Shown: positions 1 through 10,863 of the stretch, piece after piece
How the letters are laid out: each line of letters opens with the position of its first letter
Position numbering within the stretch: position 1 is the stretch's first letter
Assembly: GCA_029246545.1 (NCBI GenBank)
Contig: JAQWMX010000021.1
Location: 1-64,000 of the forward strand
DNA length: 64,000 bases
From: Gammaproteobacteria bacterium
GTDB taxonomy: Bacteria > Pseudomonadota > Gammaproteobacteria > Pseudomonadales > Pseudohongiellaceae
Direction of reading: 5' to 3'
Translations under genes and position numbers: made by a program
The notes under the pieces: generated by a model
Told to the model about the DNA's origin: nothing
The model's input: only the letters and a program-made list of their open reading frames with translations
The model's database searches: none

Positions 1-14
1 CTGACTTCACTCAA
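1..14 (-). CDS. Start of a leftward gene cut by the window edge (possibly dnaA)
   Basis: Only the first codons are inside the window. On the minus strand a strong ribosome binding site AGGAGA (26-21) is followed after six bases by TTG (14-12) and codons for Ser-Glu-Val. The DnaA boxes just upstream make dnaA the most natural candidate, because many gammaproteobacterial origins sit directly upstream of dnaA. That identity is inference from context; four codons cannot prove it. Confidence 0.4.
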
Positions 15-59
15 TTTAATTCTCCTAAACAATCTATAGTGAGATTACTCGATTATCTT

Positions 60-430
60 TAAGTGATACAAGCCCCAAAAAACAGGGTTCTACTTACTTA
101 TCCACAACTAAAATTAATTTAGCAGTGCTGTGGATAAATCTGTGAAAAACTTGCCTTATTTGGTTTTGTCAATATCTTAAACTGAAATTTCTAAATTTAT
201 TTTAATTTTTAATTTTTACATTTATTTATAGTATTCAATAACTTAAAAAATATAAAAGCTAATAATAGTGAGTTAATAGAGCTTCTTAATCATCATTATG
301 ACGGAATTTCGCTATGTGCATAAAATCATTGAACTTATTTAAAAAACGCCTATTTTGTCTATCAAAATCACTTAGAATATAAACAAGTCTAATTTAAAAA
401 ATCTTATCTCATTATTAGTTTTAGCAATTT
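60..430. other. Putative replication origin (oriC-like): DnaA boxes plus AT-rich tract
   Basis: Three perfect matches to the DnaA box TTATNCACA are seen: TTATCCACA at 98-106 (plus strand), its complement TGTGGATAA at 129-137, and TGTGCATAA at 315-323. A fourth site, TGTGAAAAA at 141-149, has one mismatch. The 150-420 stretch is very AT-rich with long A and T runs, as expected of a DNA unwinding element. No gene is visible here. The cluster lies between orphan modA and a leftward gene that could be dnaA. I see no dense cluster of GATC sites, so a Dam/SeqA type origin is not indicated. Confidence 0.6.
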
Positions 431-441
431 TATTCAGTTCA

Positions 442-1179
442 TTATTCAACTTGGTAACCATAAGACTTAATAATTGTCTGAGCACTTGATGATTGAACAT
501 AATTCCAGAATTCTAATGCAGCCTGCTTCCCTTCTGCACGATTTAAAAGTGCAGCATCCTGCCTAATTGGCGAATGTAGTTCTGTTGGAACCAACCAAAC
601 TGACCCTTCCTCAAGCTCTCCATCCTGCATAATTTGAGATAAAGCCACAAAGCCTAGGTCAGCATTTTCAGTGTCGACAAACTGATAGGCTTGGGTGATA
701 TTCTCTCCCTGCACCCATCGATCACTTGTGCTTTCTTCAAGACCTAGTGAAACAAGTACCTCGACAGCAGCTTGACCATAGGGAGCTAACCTGGGGTTAG
801 CCATTGATAACTTATTGAAAGAGTCTTGACCTAGGAACGCTCCTTGATCAAGTTGTAACTCTGGTGTTTTAGACCATAAAGCCAAGGCACCAATAGCATA
901 GGTAAATCTGTCACTAGCCAATTCATTGGTTTCAAGCAGAGCAGGTTTTTCATGATCAGCTGAAAAAAATACATCAAAGGGTGCGCCGTTTGTTATCTGT
1001 GCATAAAACCTTCCGGAAGAGCCATATGACACCTGAACTTCATGTCCAGTGTCTGCTTCAAACCTGCTAATAAGCTCATTCATAGCTACAGTAAAATTAG
1101 AAGCTGCAGCTATAATGATTGTTTCTGCTGATGCAGATAAACAATAGACACTTAATATAAAAGCAATTAGAGATTTCAT
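442..1179 (-). CDS. modA: Molybdate ABC transporter substrate-binding protein ModA
   Basis: Periplasmic binding protein that captures molybdate (or tungstate) for an ABC importer. The 245 residues start with a signal peptide (about 1-18, ending SASA). The family signatures follow: AAASNF near residue 25 and YGSSGRF near 52, which supply the anion-binding serines, then GAPFDVFFSAD. Length is normal for ModA. The gene starts 14 bases after the serine hydrolase stop in the same direction, with a weak AGG ribosome site. No modB or modC follows: the next thing leftward is the origin-like region. It therefore works with a permease encoded elsewhere, or is used as a stand-alone binding protein. Confidence 0.9.
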   Translation of the reverse strand: MKSLIAFILSVYCLSASAETIIIAAASNFTVAMNELISRFEADTGHEVQVSYGSSGRFYAQITNGAPFDVFFSADHEKPALLETNELASDRFTYAIGALALWSKTPELQLDQGAFLGQDSFNKLSMANPRLAPYGQAAVEVLVSLGLEESTSDRWVQGENITQAYQFVDTENADLGFVALSQIMQDGELEEGSVWLVPTELHSPIRQDAALLNRAEGKQAALEFWNYVQSSSAQTIIKSYGYQVE

Positions 1180-1193
1180 AAAAAGTTTGCCTG

Positions 1194-2624
1194 TTATTCG
1201 ATAGCCTTTAATACTTCACGCGTTAAATCCCAAGGGTTAAATCCTTGGTTTCCGTAATCAAGACCACGTCTTACGATAACCAAATTGTGAGATGGCACGA
1301 TGACGGTGTACTGCCCACGATTACCATTAGTCGTGTAAGCATCCATAGGAACATCGGTTCTACCTTCAGGTACAAGCCAAAATTGACCGCCGTATTGACC
1401 TCCTCTGCCAACAGTTGCTGGCGCTGGAGTTCGAACAAAATCAATCCAGTTTTCAGAAATTATACGTTCATCATTCCACATTCCATTATTTAGATAGAGC
1501 AAACCAAAACGGCCCAAATCGCGAGCATTGATATAGGCTTGACTGCTCAGGATAAAGTCACCAAAGCGATCTGAACCTACCAGTGTGTTGCGCATACCAA
1601 TTTTGTCGAAGAGAGCCCTACGTGGAAACTCAGCATAGCTTTGATCATCACCTATGACCTGCTTCATGGCTAATACAGCAAGCAAGTTATCGTAATTCTC
1701 ATAATCCCAATGGGTTCCAGGCTCGCGAATCAAAGCTCGGCTACGAACTCCATTTACCGAACTTGCTCCAGCCCAGTATGACAAACCCGAGCCAGTGGCA
1801 TATTCCATTCCACCGTTGTCTGGAGAAATAAGACCGCTAGACATATTAAGCGCATGTCGCAGTGTAATGTTATTACGGGGATCTGATTCTGGAGAGCCCA
1901 CTGTTGGCAACCATTCGATTCCAAGTGGAGCATCAAGTGTCATTTTACCTTCATCAACCAACATCCCAACCAAGGTCGATGCTATGCTTTTTACAGTGGA
2001 CCAGGTGCGAGTCCGAGTCGTTAAATCAATACCGGGAGCATAACGTTCGTGAATTATTTGGCCGTTATAAACAACAAGTAGACTCAGTGTATCTTGTTCA
2101 GGTGCTTCACGATCAAAAGCCCAATCAGAAGCTCTTTGTAATGCAGTTGCATTAATGTTGGATGGAATATTTGAATTTTCTATCAGATCACCATCAGGCC
2201 AGGGAATATTATCCGCATCTCCGGCTACTGCTAACATAGTCAATTCAGGTAGCTCATCAATATCATCCAAAGTCTGATCTGGCGGCATACTCACACAGCC
2301 TAGACCTTCACGAAACGCGGCACGCATGATTGGTACTTCACCAGCTGCGCCTATTTCCACAGCACGCAGATCCCAATCGACGTTATAGTCTCCACCTGCA
2401 GCAGTTCCAATTGGATTTCGTAGAAAAGCCAGCTCCTGCTCAAACACTTGTTCTAGAGTACGATTAGAAGTAAACAGCCCGTTACACATAAAAATAGCCT
2501 GCTGCCCTCTAGCAACCATCTCGCGTTGATGCTGCCAGTAATCGTAGTTTTCCTGTTGTTGTGCAAAGCCAACAATTGGAAGCAGAAATAAAAATATAAA
2601 AAATGAATATAAGATTTTTTTCAT
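1194..2624 (-). CDS. Secreted serine hydrolase, beta-lactamase class C / penicillin-binding family
   Basis: Predicted periplasmic serine hydrolase of the class C beta-lactamase/DD-peptidase fold. Catalytic signatures are visible: STVK (SxxK) in WSTVKSIAS, and YEN (the YxN motif) in DYENYDN. C-terminal sheets with GNRGQYTVIVPSHNLVIV resemble esterase-type members. I chose the ATG at 2624 because it gives a clean signal peptide (MKKILYSFFIFLFL...GFAQ) and has GGAG upstream; an open frame continues to 2711 but its extra 29 residues are not signal-like. The mature protein has about 130 residues before the catalytic domain, with no domain I recognise. Substrate unknown; such proteins are often esterases or 6-aminohexanoate-hydrolase-like. 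Confidence 0.88.
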   Translation of the reverse strand: MKKILYSFFIFLFLLPIVGFAQQQENYDYWQHQREMVARGQQAIFMCNGLFTSNRTLEQVFEQELAFLRNPIGTAAGGDYNVDWDLRAVEIGAAGEVPIMRAAFREGLGCVSMPPDQTLDDIDELPELTMLAVAGDADNIPWPDGDLIENSNIPSNINATALQRASDWAFDREAPEQDTLSLLVVYNGQIIHERYAPGIDLTTRTRTWSTVKSIASTLVGMLVDEGKMTLDAPLGIEWLPTVGSPESDPRNNITLRHALNMSSGLISPDNGGMEYATGSGLSYWAGASSVNGVRSRALIREPGTHWDYENYDNLLAVLAMKQVIGDDQSYAEFPRRALFDKIGMRNTLVGSDRFGDFILSSQAYINARDLGRFGLLYLNNGMWNDERIISENWIDFVRTPAPATVGRGGQYGGQFWLVPEGRTDVPMDAYTTNGNRGQYTVIVPSHNLVIVRRGLDYGNQGFNPWDLTREVLKAIE

Positions 2625-2815
2625 CTTGTTTGCTCCACTATCAGATATTGAATAAAAAACTGTTTTTAAAAATATTGCGCTAACCTTAACATGAGCAATC
2701 AACAAGGACACTATCCGTAAAATCCTGTTAGCTATTCCTTAAATAATTACTTTAAATCAATGAGTTATTTTATAATCAAGCTAGAATAAATCTATTACTC
2801 TCGAATTCGGTTCAT

Positions 2816-3775
2816 ATGGGCAACTTGAATTCCCTAACAACAAAGTTAAGTTGGATACGCCATCCTCAGCGCTTACGGTTTAGAAAATTTTTATTCCAGA
2901 TACATCTCTGGAGCGGCATCTGTCTCGGCCTCTATATTTTTTTCATTAGCATAACTGGTAGCGTACTGGTTTATCGCAACGAACTTTATGTGATGGCCAC
3001 ACCTAGCCCTATTATCTCAACGGGTTTTGAATCCTCCTTAAGTGAAGACCTACTAATCGATAGAGTAATTCTTTTATATCCTGGTTATGAAATCACCCGA
3101 ATGAATCAATCTGGGAACACTAACCAAGCTATCGAAATTTGGCTAGAGATGGATGACAACACCATCAAGCGTTTTTTCGATCCTTTTAACGGGAATGATA
3201 TTGGCAGCGCAGAAAGAACAGGTCAAATGTTAGTGGTTAAATTAATCGAACTGCATGAAAGTTTTCTTATAGGACCGATGGGGCGAAAAATTAATGGTAT
3301 TGGTGCTATCGCAGTTCTCATAATCGTATTTACTGGACTAGTAATTTGGTGGCCGGGCATTAATCGTTGGCGAAGAAGCTTAAGCTTTCGAACAGGTATT
3401 GGTTGGAAACGACAGATCTGGGACATCCATAGCATGGTCGGTATCTGGAGCTTTCTTTTCATTTTGATGTTTGCTTTTAGTGGCGTTTATCTTAGCTTTC
3501 CCGATTTTTTCCATGAGCTTGGCGATAAGTTACAACCTATAACAGCAGAAAATGCTGGTTCTCGTTTCGTCAATAAGTTTCTTTATTGGCTCGCTTTTCT
3601 GCATTTTGGTCGTATCAATGGTATTGGGCTTGTCTGTAGTGGCCCAGGGCTTTGTGACCAATCAATCAAAGCAATATGGGCACTGTTTGGTTTGGCCCCA
3701 ACCATTATGTTCGCCACAGGTGCAACTATGTGGTGGAATCGAGTGTTACGCCGTTGGTTAAAACGTACTCATTAA
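2816..3775 (+). CDS. PepSY-associated transmembrane protein
   Basis: Integral membrane protein of the PepSY-associated TM family, which includes bacterial ferric reductase-like and siderophore-linked membrane proteins. The first helix carries the family hallmark (HLWSGICLGLYIFFISITGS, about residues 31-50). A second helix lies near 165-180 (AVLIIVFTGLVIWWPG), a third near 215-230 after DIHSMVGIWSF, and a C-terminal one near 285-305. Conserved histidines in HLWSG, LHESF, DIHSM and LHFGR are possible haem or metal ligands. At 319 residues it is on the short side for the family. It is divergent from the serine hydrolase, and its stop overlaps by four bases the end of a truncated gene on the other strand. 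Confidence 0.82.
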   Translation: MGNLNSLTTKLSWIRHPQRLRFRKFLFQIHLWSGICLGLYIFFISITGSVLVYRNELYVMATPSPIISTGFESSLSEDLLIDRVILLYPGYEITRMNQSGNTNQAIEIWLEMDDNTIKRFFDPFNGNDIGSAERTGQMLVVKLIELHESFLIGPMGRKINGIGAIAVLIIVFTGLVIWWPGINRWRRSLSFRTGIGWKRQIWDIHSMVGIWSFLFILMFAFSGVYLSFPDFFHELGDKLQPITAENAGSRFVNKFLYWLAFLHFGRINGIGLVCSGPGLCDQSIKAIWALFGLAPTIMFATGATMWWNRVLRRWLKRTH

Positions 3776-4005
3776 CCCTCCTTAACTTGCTCGACCAAAG
3801 TAGCAAGGTCATAATGCGTTGAAATAAAAAAATCTGTAATAACAGTGGCTTCTTGCCAAATTGGGTCATCCAGCACGCCATCAAGTTCAGGTGCTAAGGT
3901 AGTTTTTCTTGTTTCAGCTATCTTGTTATCAACTAAATTAGTCTGAGCTGTCGCTACTAAGGGTAAAAACAAAAATATAAGAAAGGAATGTCGCGGTAAC
4001 ATCAT
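3772..4005 (-). pseudogene. Truncated N-terminus of a CBM9/DUF5916-like secreted protein
   Basis: The 77-codon frame has a signal peptide (ending VATAQ) followed by a stretch like the N-terminal CBM9-like domain of DUF5916 proteins: LDGVLDDPIWQEATVITDFF matches the usual 'IDGVLDEPVWQ.A..ITDF' pattern. Family members run to about 700-800 residues; here the sequence diverges after ITDFF and stops inside the end of the convergent PepSY gene. No continuation is possible in this locus. I infer a remnant left by a deletion. It could still produce a small secreted peptide, but nothing suggests a function. Confidence 0.6.
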
Positions 4006-4124
4006 GTTATTGGACTTACAATGCAGCTAAAAAGATGGGGGGCATTTTAACTACATTTTTAAATAATGCGAATCACTTTGATACTCTAGATACCCTTAGT
4101 CTGCAGACAGATGATTTTAATCAA

Positions 4125-6473
4125 TTAGCGTATGTTTTCTGCAAACTGAAAATCTGCTGGTGGCTCACTGCCTTTAAGGTTAGTCAAAAAATAATCCCAA
4201 CGGCGTTTCATAAAATAACGCCGGTTTCCAAAACCATGACTGGCATTGGGCAAAATCACTAAGTCGAAATCTTTATCAGCTTCTATTAATGCTTCAACAA
4301 CTAAAAGCGTATTTGATGGGTGCACATTGGTATCAAGCATGCCATGCGCAAGTAGTAACTTACCTTGCAGGTTTTCAACCAGCAGTTGGTTGGCCTGACC
4401 ATCATAATTAGTTCTACCGACTGTTGCTGCAGGCTCACTGTTCTCAGGATTAGTTTCTGGAAAAGTCTCCAATAAACCCTGCCATTTCTCGCCCCAATCA
4501 TCTTCGTAGTTACGATTATCATGATTGCCGGCTCCGGACACCGCGACCTGATAGAATTCAGGGTAACGTAGGATTGCTGCAGTTGATGCAAATCCGCCAC
4601 CAGAATGCCCCCAAATACCAACTCGATTTATATCCATCCAAGAATTTTCGGAGGCTAATTGACGAATGGCCTCAATTTGATCTGGCAAACCGTTGTCTCC
4701 CATATCACCATAATACGCATCGTGAAAAGATTTCGATCTGCCAGGCGTTCCCATCGCATCCAACTCCACCACAATAAAACCAAGCTCAGCCAATGACTGC
4801 TTATCATTACGAGATGCTCTAAACGAGCGAGTACCCACACTACCGCTTTGTGGGCCAGGGTAAATATAGTTAAGAATCGGGTAAGACTGGCTCTCATCGA
4901 AGTTTGAGGGTTTGTAGAGCAAACCATATATGTCAGTTATTTGATCGCGTGCTTTCACTATAAAAGGTTCTGGTGCAACCCAGCCGCTCGCTAACAAAAG
5001 TGATATGTCTGCTGCTTCAAGCGTAAGCATTTGCTCACCCTCAATGTTGCGAATTAATGATATCGCCGCCGTAGTTGGTGTTGAGTAAACATCGGTAAAG
5101 TAATCTGCCGACTCAGACCAGTTAATCTGGTGATTAGCAATTTCCGGTGTAAGGTTTATTAGGCCCGAACCATCGAAATTGATCCTGTAAAGATAGTGAA
5201 AATAAGGATCACCCTCTTCCCTATTTGATCCTAGAAAATAAATAAGCTCGTTCTCTAAATCGACTTGTTGAATTTGTAATACTGCCCAATTTCCTTCGGT
5301 AATTTGTTGTTTTTCTTCGCCGGTTTGCAAATCATGCAAGTACAAATGCCCCCAGTTACTTTGCTCACTAAACCAGATGAATTCATTACGCTCCGGGAAA
5401 ACACGCCAGTTTTCTGCGTCGTAACCAGATTCATAATAGGTCTCAACCTCTTCTCTAAATACCGACCTTACCTCACCGGTTTCTGGATTAGCTATTTGTA
5501 GTTGCGCTATCTTGTGATCCCTTGATGAGGAAACGAAAGATAAATTTTCACTGTCTGCACTCCACTCAACATCAAGAAATACACCACCTCTATCTGCAAT
5601 ATGGTCAGTAGTAGTCGATCGCTGTGGGTCAGGTGGCATATCAAATTTGACAGTTCTTGGTTGGTCTTCGAGATGTATGACAATTCTCTCAATCATAAAT
5701 ATATTGTCATCACCCGGTAGAGGGTATTTCCATGCATCTAGTTCAACATGGCCTACTTCAGTCGAATACAAATACATTTCACCAACATCTCTACTATCTT
5801 GTCGAAAGGTAGCTATTTTTTGTGAGTCAGGCGACCAAAGCAACACAGGTCTATCATCTCTTAGCCAACCAGCGTTGTTTGTTGCATAGCCGTAATTCTC
5901 TACGCCATCAAAAGTTAGCTGAATTAATTGATTGCTAGCTACTTCTCTGACCCAAAGATTATATTCATCAATATAGGCCGCCTTGCTGCCATCTGGAGAA
6001 AAGAATTCATTTTCGGGCGTATCAGCGACCTGATTTAAATCATAACTATTGAGGTCAAGAGTAAAGTTGTCGCTTGCAAATGAGAATTCGAGTCTATTTT
6101 CATCCGCAACTAAATTAAGTCTGAACAGATCTAAATCTTTCGGTTCAAGTTCATCTTCAGTGAAGCTGGCCAATTCTGAAGCTAGTCGAGAGGAATCAAA
6201 TAGGATAGATTTTTCTTCGGAATCTAAATCGACTAGCACATAATCCGAACCTTCTGTTGTAGAGCGCCGATAGATTAGCTGATCGTTTTCTTGCCAATAT
6301 TGAGATGTAACATTATTTAAAACTAAATCAGCCGTATTCGCTGCTAGAAACTTTTCAGCACGTTGGTAATCGTCCAGAGCGGTATCTGTGTTTGTAGATT
6401 CAGAAGAGCAAGCTGCAACAATCATTAAGACAATTATCACAGACATAAACTTACTTATTATTTGAAATTTCAT
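4125..6473 (-). CDS. S9 family prolyl oligopeptidase (dipeptidyl peptidase IV-like) lipoprotein
   Basis: Exported serine peptidase that would release Xaa-Pro-type dipeptides from peptide N-termini. The lipoprotein signal ends at IVAACSS. The middle (about 100-480) is the DPPIV N-terminal beta-propeller, and the C-terminal 230 residues are the alpha/beta hydrolase. The triad is visible: Ser in WGHSGGG (about residue 624), Asp in AHGMLDTNVH (about 714) and His in LPNASHGFG (about 746), counted from this start. I prefer ATG 6473 over the one at 6485: GGGA sits seven bases upstream and it gives a standard lipoprotein signal. Full length for the family. A single-gene unit. Confidence 0.93.
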   Translation of the reverse strand: MKFQIISKFMSVIIVLMIVAACSSESTNTDTALDDYQRAEKFLAANTADLVLNNVTSQYWQENDQLIYRRSTTEGSDYVLVDLDSEEKSILFDSSRLASELASFTEDELEPKDLDLFRLNLVADENRLEFSFASDNFTLDLNSYDLNQVADTPENEFFSPDGSKAAYIDEYNLWVREVASNQLIQLTFDGVENYGYATNNAGWLRDDRPVLLWSPDSQKIATFRQDSRDVGEMYLYSTEVGHVELDAWKYPLPGDDNIFMIERIVIHLEDQPRTVKFDMPPDPQRSTTTDHIADRGGVFLDVEWSADSENLSFVSSSRDHKIAQLQIANPETGEVRSVFREEVETYYESGYDAENWRVFPERNEFIWFSEQSNWGHLYLHDLQTGEEKQQITEGNWAVLQIQQVDLENELIYFLGSNREEGDPYFHYLYRINFDGSGLINLTPEIANHQINWSESADYFTDVYSTPTTAAISLIRNIEGEQMLTLEAADISLLLASGWVAPEPFIVKARDQITDIYGLLYKPSNFDESQSYPILNYIYPGPQSGSVGTRSFRASRNDKQSLAELGFIVVELDAMGTPGRSKSFHDAYYGDMGDNGLPDQIEAIRQLASENSWMDINRVGIWGHSGGGFASTAAILRYPEFYQVAVSGAGNHDNRNYEDDWGEKWQGLLETFPETNPENSEPAATVGRTNYDGQANQLLVENLQGKLLLAHGMLDTNVHPSNTLLVVEALIEADKDFDLVILPNASHGFGNRRYFMKRRWDYFLTNLKGSEPPADFQFAENIR

Positions 6474-6634
6474 TGTTGATCCCATTGCTCAACTGAGCTG
6501 AGACAGTAATGTACAACCATCTGAGGGAGCTATCAATTGGGGAAACACAAACTATTGAATAGTTCGAAGTCGATTACTCTTTCTCTAACCAAATGAATTT
6601 GATTTTTTTAATGCATTCTGAAACTGCTTAATCC

Positions 6635-6700
6635 ATGAAGCTCAAGGAATTTACCTTACTAGCAGAAATAATCTCAGCACTTGCCATCGTGATCGCATGA
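6635..6700 (+). pseudogene. Possible N-terminal remnant of a small membrane-anchored protein
   Basis: The 6474-6787 gap holds no intact gene. A 21-codon frame starts with ATG at 6635 and reads MKLKEFTLLAEIISALAIVI before a TGA. This resembles the N-terminal hydrophobic start of a common family of marine proteobacterial hypothetical proteins ('LAEIVSALAVVISLIYVG'), cut off within the helix. No hairpin or continuation supports stop-codon readthrough. The assignment is recalled from pattern only. The rest of the gap shows nothing recognisable. Confidence 0.25.
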
Positions 6701-6787
6701 CTGAATCAAGTCAGCATGAGGATATATAAGCGAAGTCATAGGTGAGATTGATAACTAGTATCGATAGCTGAGATCTATTGCTGGGAT

Positions 6788-7810
6788 CTATCGAGTCTTT
6801 AGGAAATCCGCGGCACGATCTGGAAAATCCGTGAAGACACCGTCTATATGCGCTTCGAAGTAGTATTGCTCCAACATCTGCTCGAAGCTATCGGCGTGGG
6901 CCGGCAACTGACCAGGGTCGAGTCGGAACGTGTAGGGATGAACCTGCATACCATTTGCATGTGCCAGTTCGACCAGATCACTGATGACAAGATTGTCGGC
7001 TGTGGAATCTCTGTCGATTATCAAGTCTTTCTCGGGACCAAGGCCATCTGCGTATTGTCCTACAGTTGCCATGCCTTCAGCATCGAACATCCAGTCATAG
7101 GCATCTTCACCGCCTACAAGCTGCACGAGATTCAGCTCTACACCAACAACGGGCATAATCTCATCGTGGATGATCTTCAATTCTTCGAAGCTGAAGGTCT
7201 GTACGAATACCTTGTCGTTCTTGTCTGTATAACCGTAGTGCTTGAGCATCTCGATCAAAGCGGTGCTAATGTCTTTTCCAGCCGCGCGATGGAATTCGGG
7301 ACCTTTCACTTCTGGGTAGATTCCCACATCGCGGCCTGTGGATTTGTTCAGGCCTTGGATAAGCTCTATTTCTTCCGCAAGAGTCGGCACTCTAAAAGAT
7401 GAGGCTCCCATAGGAAATCGGTTAACGTAACTCTGTTCTTTCTCGCCGTTACGAAATCGGAAGCCTTCGCTGGCATTGAGTAGTTTAACTTCGGCGAGCG
7501 TGAAATCAATGGCGTAGAAACGGCCATCATCACGGATGCGCTCGGGAAACTGCTCTGCCACATCTGTCGTGCGATCCAAAGTAATGTCATGCAATACGAT
7601 CAATTGATCGTCGGAGGTCATCACCACGTCTTGTTCGATATAGTCCGCACCCATGGCATAGGCCATAGCTTTGGCCTCTAAAGTATGTTCTGGCAGATAG
7701 CCGCTAGCACCACGGTGAGCGACGACAATTTTCTGGCCGAATGCTTGGGAAGAGATCAGGGTAACCATAGCGATTACACCTAGACGATTTAACAGAGCTC
7801 GATTAATCAT
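6788..7810 (-). CDS. glpQ: Periplasmic glycerophosphodiester phosphodiesterase GlpQ
   Basis: Hydrolyses glycerophosphodiesters from degraded phospholipids to glycerol-3-phosphate and an alcohol. A signal peptide (about 1-26, ending SSQAFG) implies the periplasm. GDPD signatures are clear: VAHRGASGYLPEHTLEA with the catalytic His-Arg and a Glu, then GADYIEQDVVMTSDDQLIV and LHD with the second His. The C-terminus has the usual GVFTDFPD. At 340 residues it matches GlpQ rather than the short cytosolic UgpQ. By eye its base composition is somewhat richer in GC than its neighbours, which could mean separate acquisition. It is divergent from glpK, giving a local glycerol-supply block, though glpD and a G3P transporter are not in view. 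Confidence 0.92.
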   Translation of the reverse strand: MINRALLNRLGVIAMVTLISSQAFGQKIVVAHRGASGYLPEHTLEAKAMAYAMGADYIEQDVVMTSDDQLIVLHDITLDRTTDVAEQFPERIRDDGRFYAIDFTLAEVKLLNASEGFRFRNGEKEQSYVNRFPMGASSFRVPTLAEEIELIQGLNKSTGRDVGIYPEVKGPEFHRAAGKDISTALIEMLKHYGYTDKNDKVFVQTFSFEELKIIHDEIMPVVGVELNLVQLVGGEDAYDWMFDAEGMATVGQYADGLGPEKDLIIDRDSTADNLVISDLVELAHANGMQVHPYTFRLDPGQLPAHADSFEQMLEQYYFEAHIDGVFTDFPDRAADFLKTR

Positions 7811-9681
<1,871 letters not shown>

Positions 9682-9825
9682 TACTGTGCATCGTAATATC
9701 GCCTTGACGGAGCAGTGGGATTAACTCTTTTTCTGAATTGCTAATGAAGCCTGCTATAAATAAAAAAATGATGAGTAAGAAATTTTGATAATTGCCACCC
9801 TGTTTTTATACTCAGAGGACTCGCC

Positions 9826-10617
9826 ATGTCAGTAGCGCTAGGAGAATTCATCGGAACTGCAATCCTTATTATTCTTGGATGTGGAGTTAATGCTGGTAAT
9901 TCCCTGAAGGGAAGTTACGGCGAAAAGTCCGGCTGGCTTGTGATCACTATTGGCTGGGGTTTAGCGGTAACGATGGCTATTTATGCGGTAGGAAATATTA
10001 GTGGAGCACATATCAATCCGGCCGTTACTTTGGCATTAGCTATCGCCGGCGACTTTCCATGGGAATTGGTGCCAATATATATTGTGATGCAAATTCTCGG
10101 CGCTATTGCCGGCGCAACTTTAGTGTATTTTCATTACATGCCTCATTGGCAAATCACTGAAGACCCTGGCGCTAAACTCGGAATATTTGCAACTGGCCCT
10201 GCGGTAGATAAGACAATCTCAAATTTGTTCAGTGAGTTTTTCGGTACTTTTATTTTGGTAGGCGGCCTGATGGGTATTGGTGCCAATGAGTTTACGGAAG
10301 GGCTGAACCCGGCAGTGGTTGGTCTGTTAATAGTTGCCATCGGGATGAGCTTGGGTGGAACAACTGGTTACGCTATTAATCCTGCGCGGGATCTTGGCCC
10401 CAGAATTGCTCATTTCCTACTACCTATTAGCGGGAAAGGAGGCTCAAATTGGCGCTATTCATGGGTTCCTATTGTAGGCCCATTATTGGGGGGAGCGTAT
10501 GCAGCCCTGTTTTATAAAGCCCTTTTTGAGGGTGTAATGGTGACGAGTTTTATTGGCTCTACCTTGTTAATTGCCGTATTTGCGGCTTGGACAATTATCT
10601 TGGCAAAACGACATTGA
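9826..10617 (+). CDS. glpF: Glycerol uptake facilitator GlpF (aquaglyceroporin)
   Basis: Membrane channel of the MIP family for glycerol entry, feeding GlpK. Both half-helix pore motifs are present: HINPAVTLALA near residue 64 and AINPARDLGPR near 187. The second is the aquaglyceroporin form, with Asp after the Arg (NPARD), which distinguishes glycerol channels from water channels. About six membrane helices can be drawn over 263 residues. An AGAGGA ribosome site lies nine bases before the ATG. A strong hairpin follows. Confidence 0.95.
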   Translation: MSVALGEFIGTAILIILGCGVNAGNSLKGSYGEKSGWLVITIGWGLAVTMAIYAVGNISGAHINPAVTLALAIAGDFPWELVPIYIVMQILGAIAGATLVYFHYMPHWQITEDPGAKLGIFATGPAVDKTISNLFSEFFGTFILVGGLMGIGANEFTEGLNPAVVGLLIVAIGMSLGGTTGYAINPARDLGPRIAHFLLPISGKGGSNWRYSWVPIVGPLLGGAYAALFYKALFEGVMVTSFIGSTLLIAVFAAWTIILAKRH

Positions 10618-10713
10618 CCTGTATTGCCAAATTAACAATCATAGAAGTCAGAGTAATTTGATTTTTTTAAATTCCATACAGAACCATCAACATGTTAATT
10701 TCTTGATATCCCG

Positions 10714-10756
10714 CTAACGTCCGCTTTCTATCCAAAGTGGACGTTAGATGGATTTT
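10714..10756 (+). terminator. Terminator hairpin after glpF
   Basis: CTAACGTCCGCTTT (10714-10727) pairs with AAAGTGGACGTTAG (10734-10747) across a six-base loop, 14 base pairs with one G-U, followed after a short gap by T5 at 10753-10757. It ends the glpK-glpF transcript. Confidence 0.7.
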
Positions 10757-10769
10757 TAAATTAACGTTG

Positions 10770-10805
10770 TTAATATGCTCGCTTTCATTCCAAAGCGTAT
10801 ATTAA
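10770..10805. repeat. Second hairpin sharing its loop core with the glpF terminator
   Basis: TTAATAT (10770-10776) pairs with ATATTAA (10799-10805) and CGCTTT (10780-10785) with AAAGCG (10792-10797) around loop CATTCC. The core CGCTTTC-ATTCC-AAAG resembles the hairpin 40 bases upstream. It lies in the leader of the TrpF-like gene, so it may be a tandem copy of a small palindromic element or part of that gene's control region. Confidence 0.45.
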
Positions 10806-10863
10806 AAAATCTTGTTGATGTTGATTTCAATAAATAGTTGCAAGATTAAGAAGGAGTTATTTA

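Noticed and set aside
6698-6700. TGA after MKLKEFTLLAEIISALAIVI considered as a second Sec codon
   Set aside because: No conserved Cys is expected in that hydrophobic helix, no hairpin follows, and the downstream frame does not continue as protein.
6848-7402. Open frame of 184 codons on the plus strand
   Set aside because: It lies wholly antisense to glpQ, has no ribosome site, and its Cys/His-rich sequence matches no family. It is a mirror of glpQ codon use.
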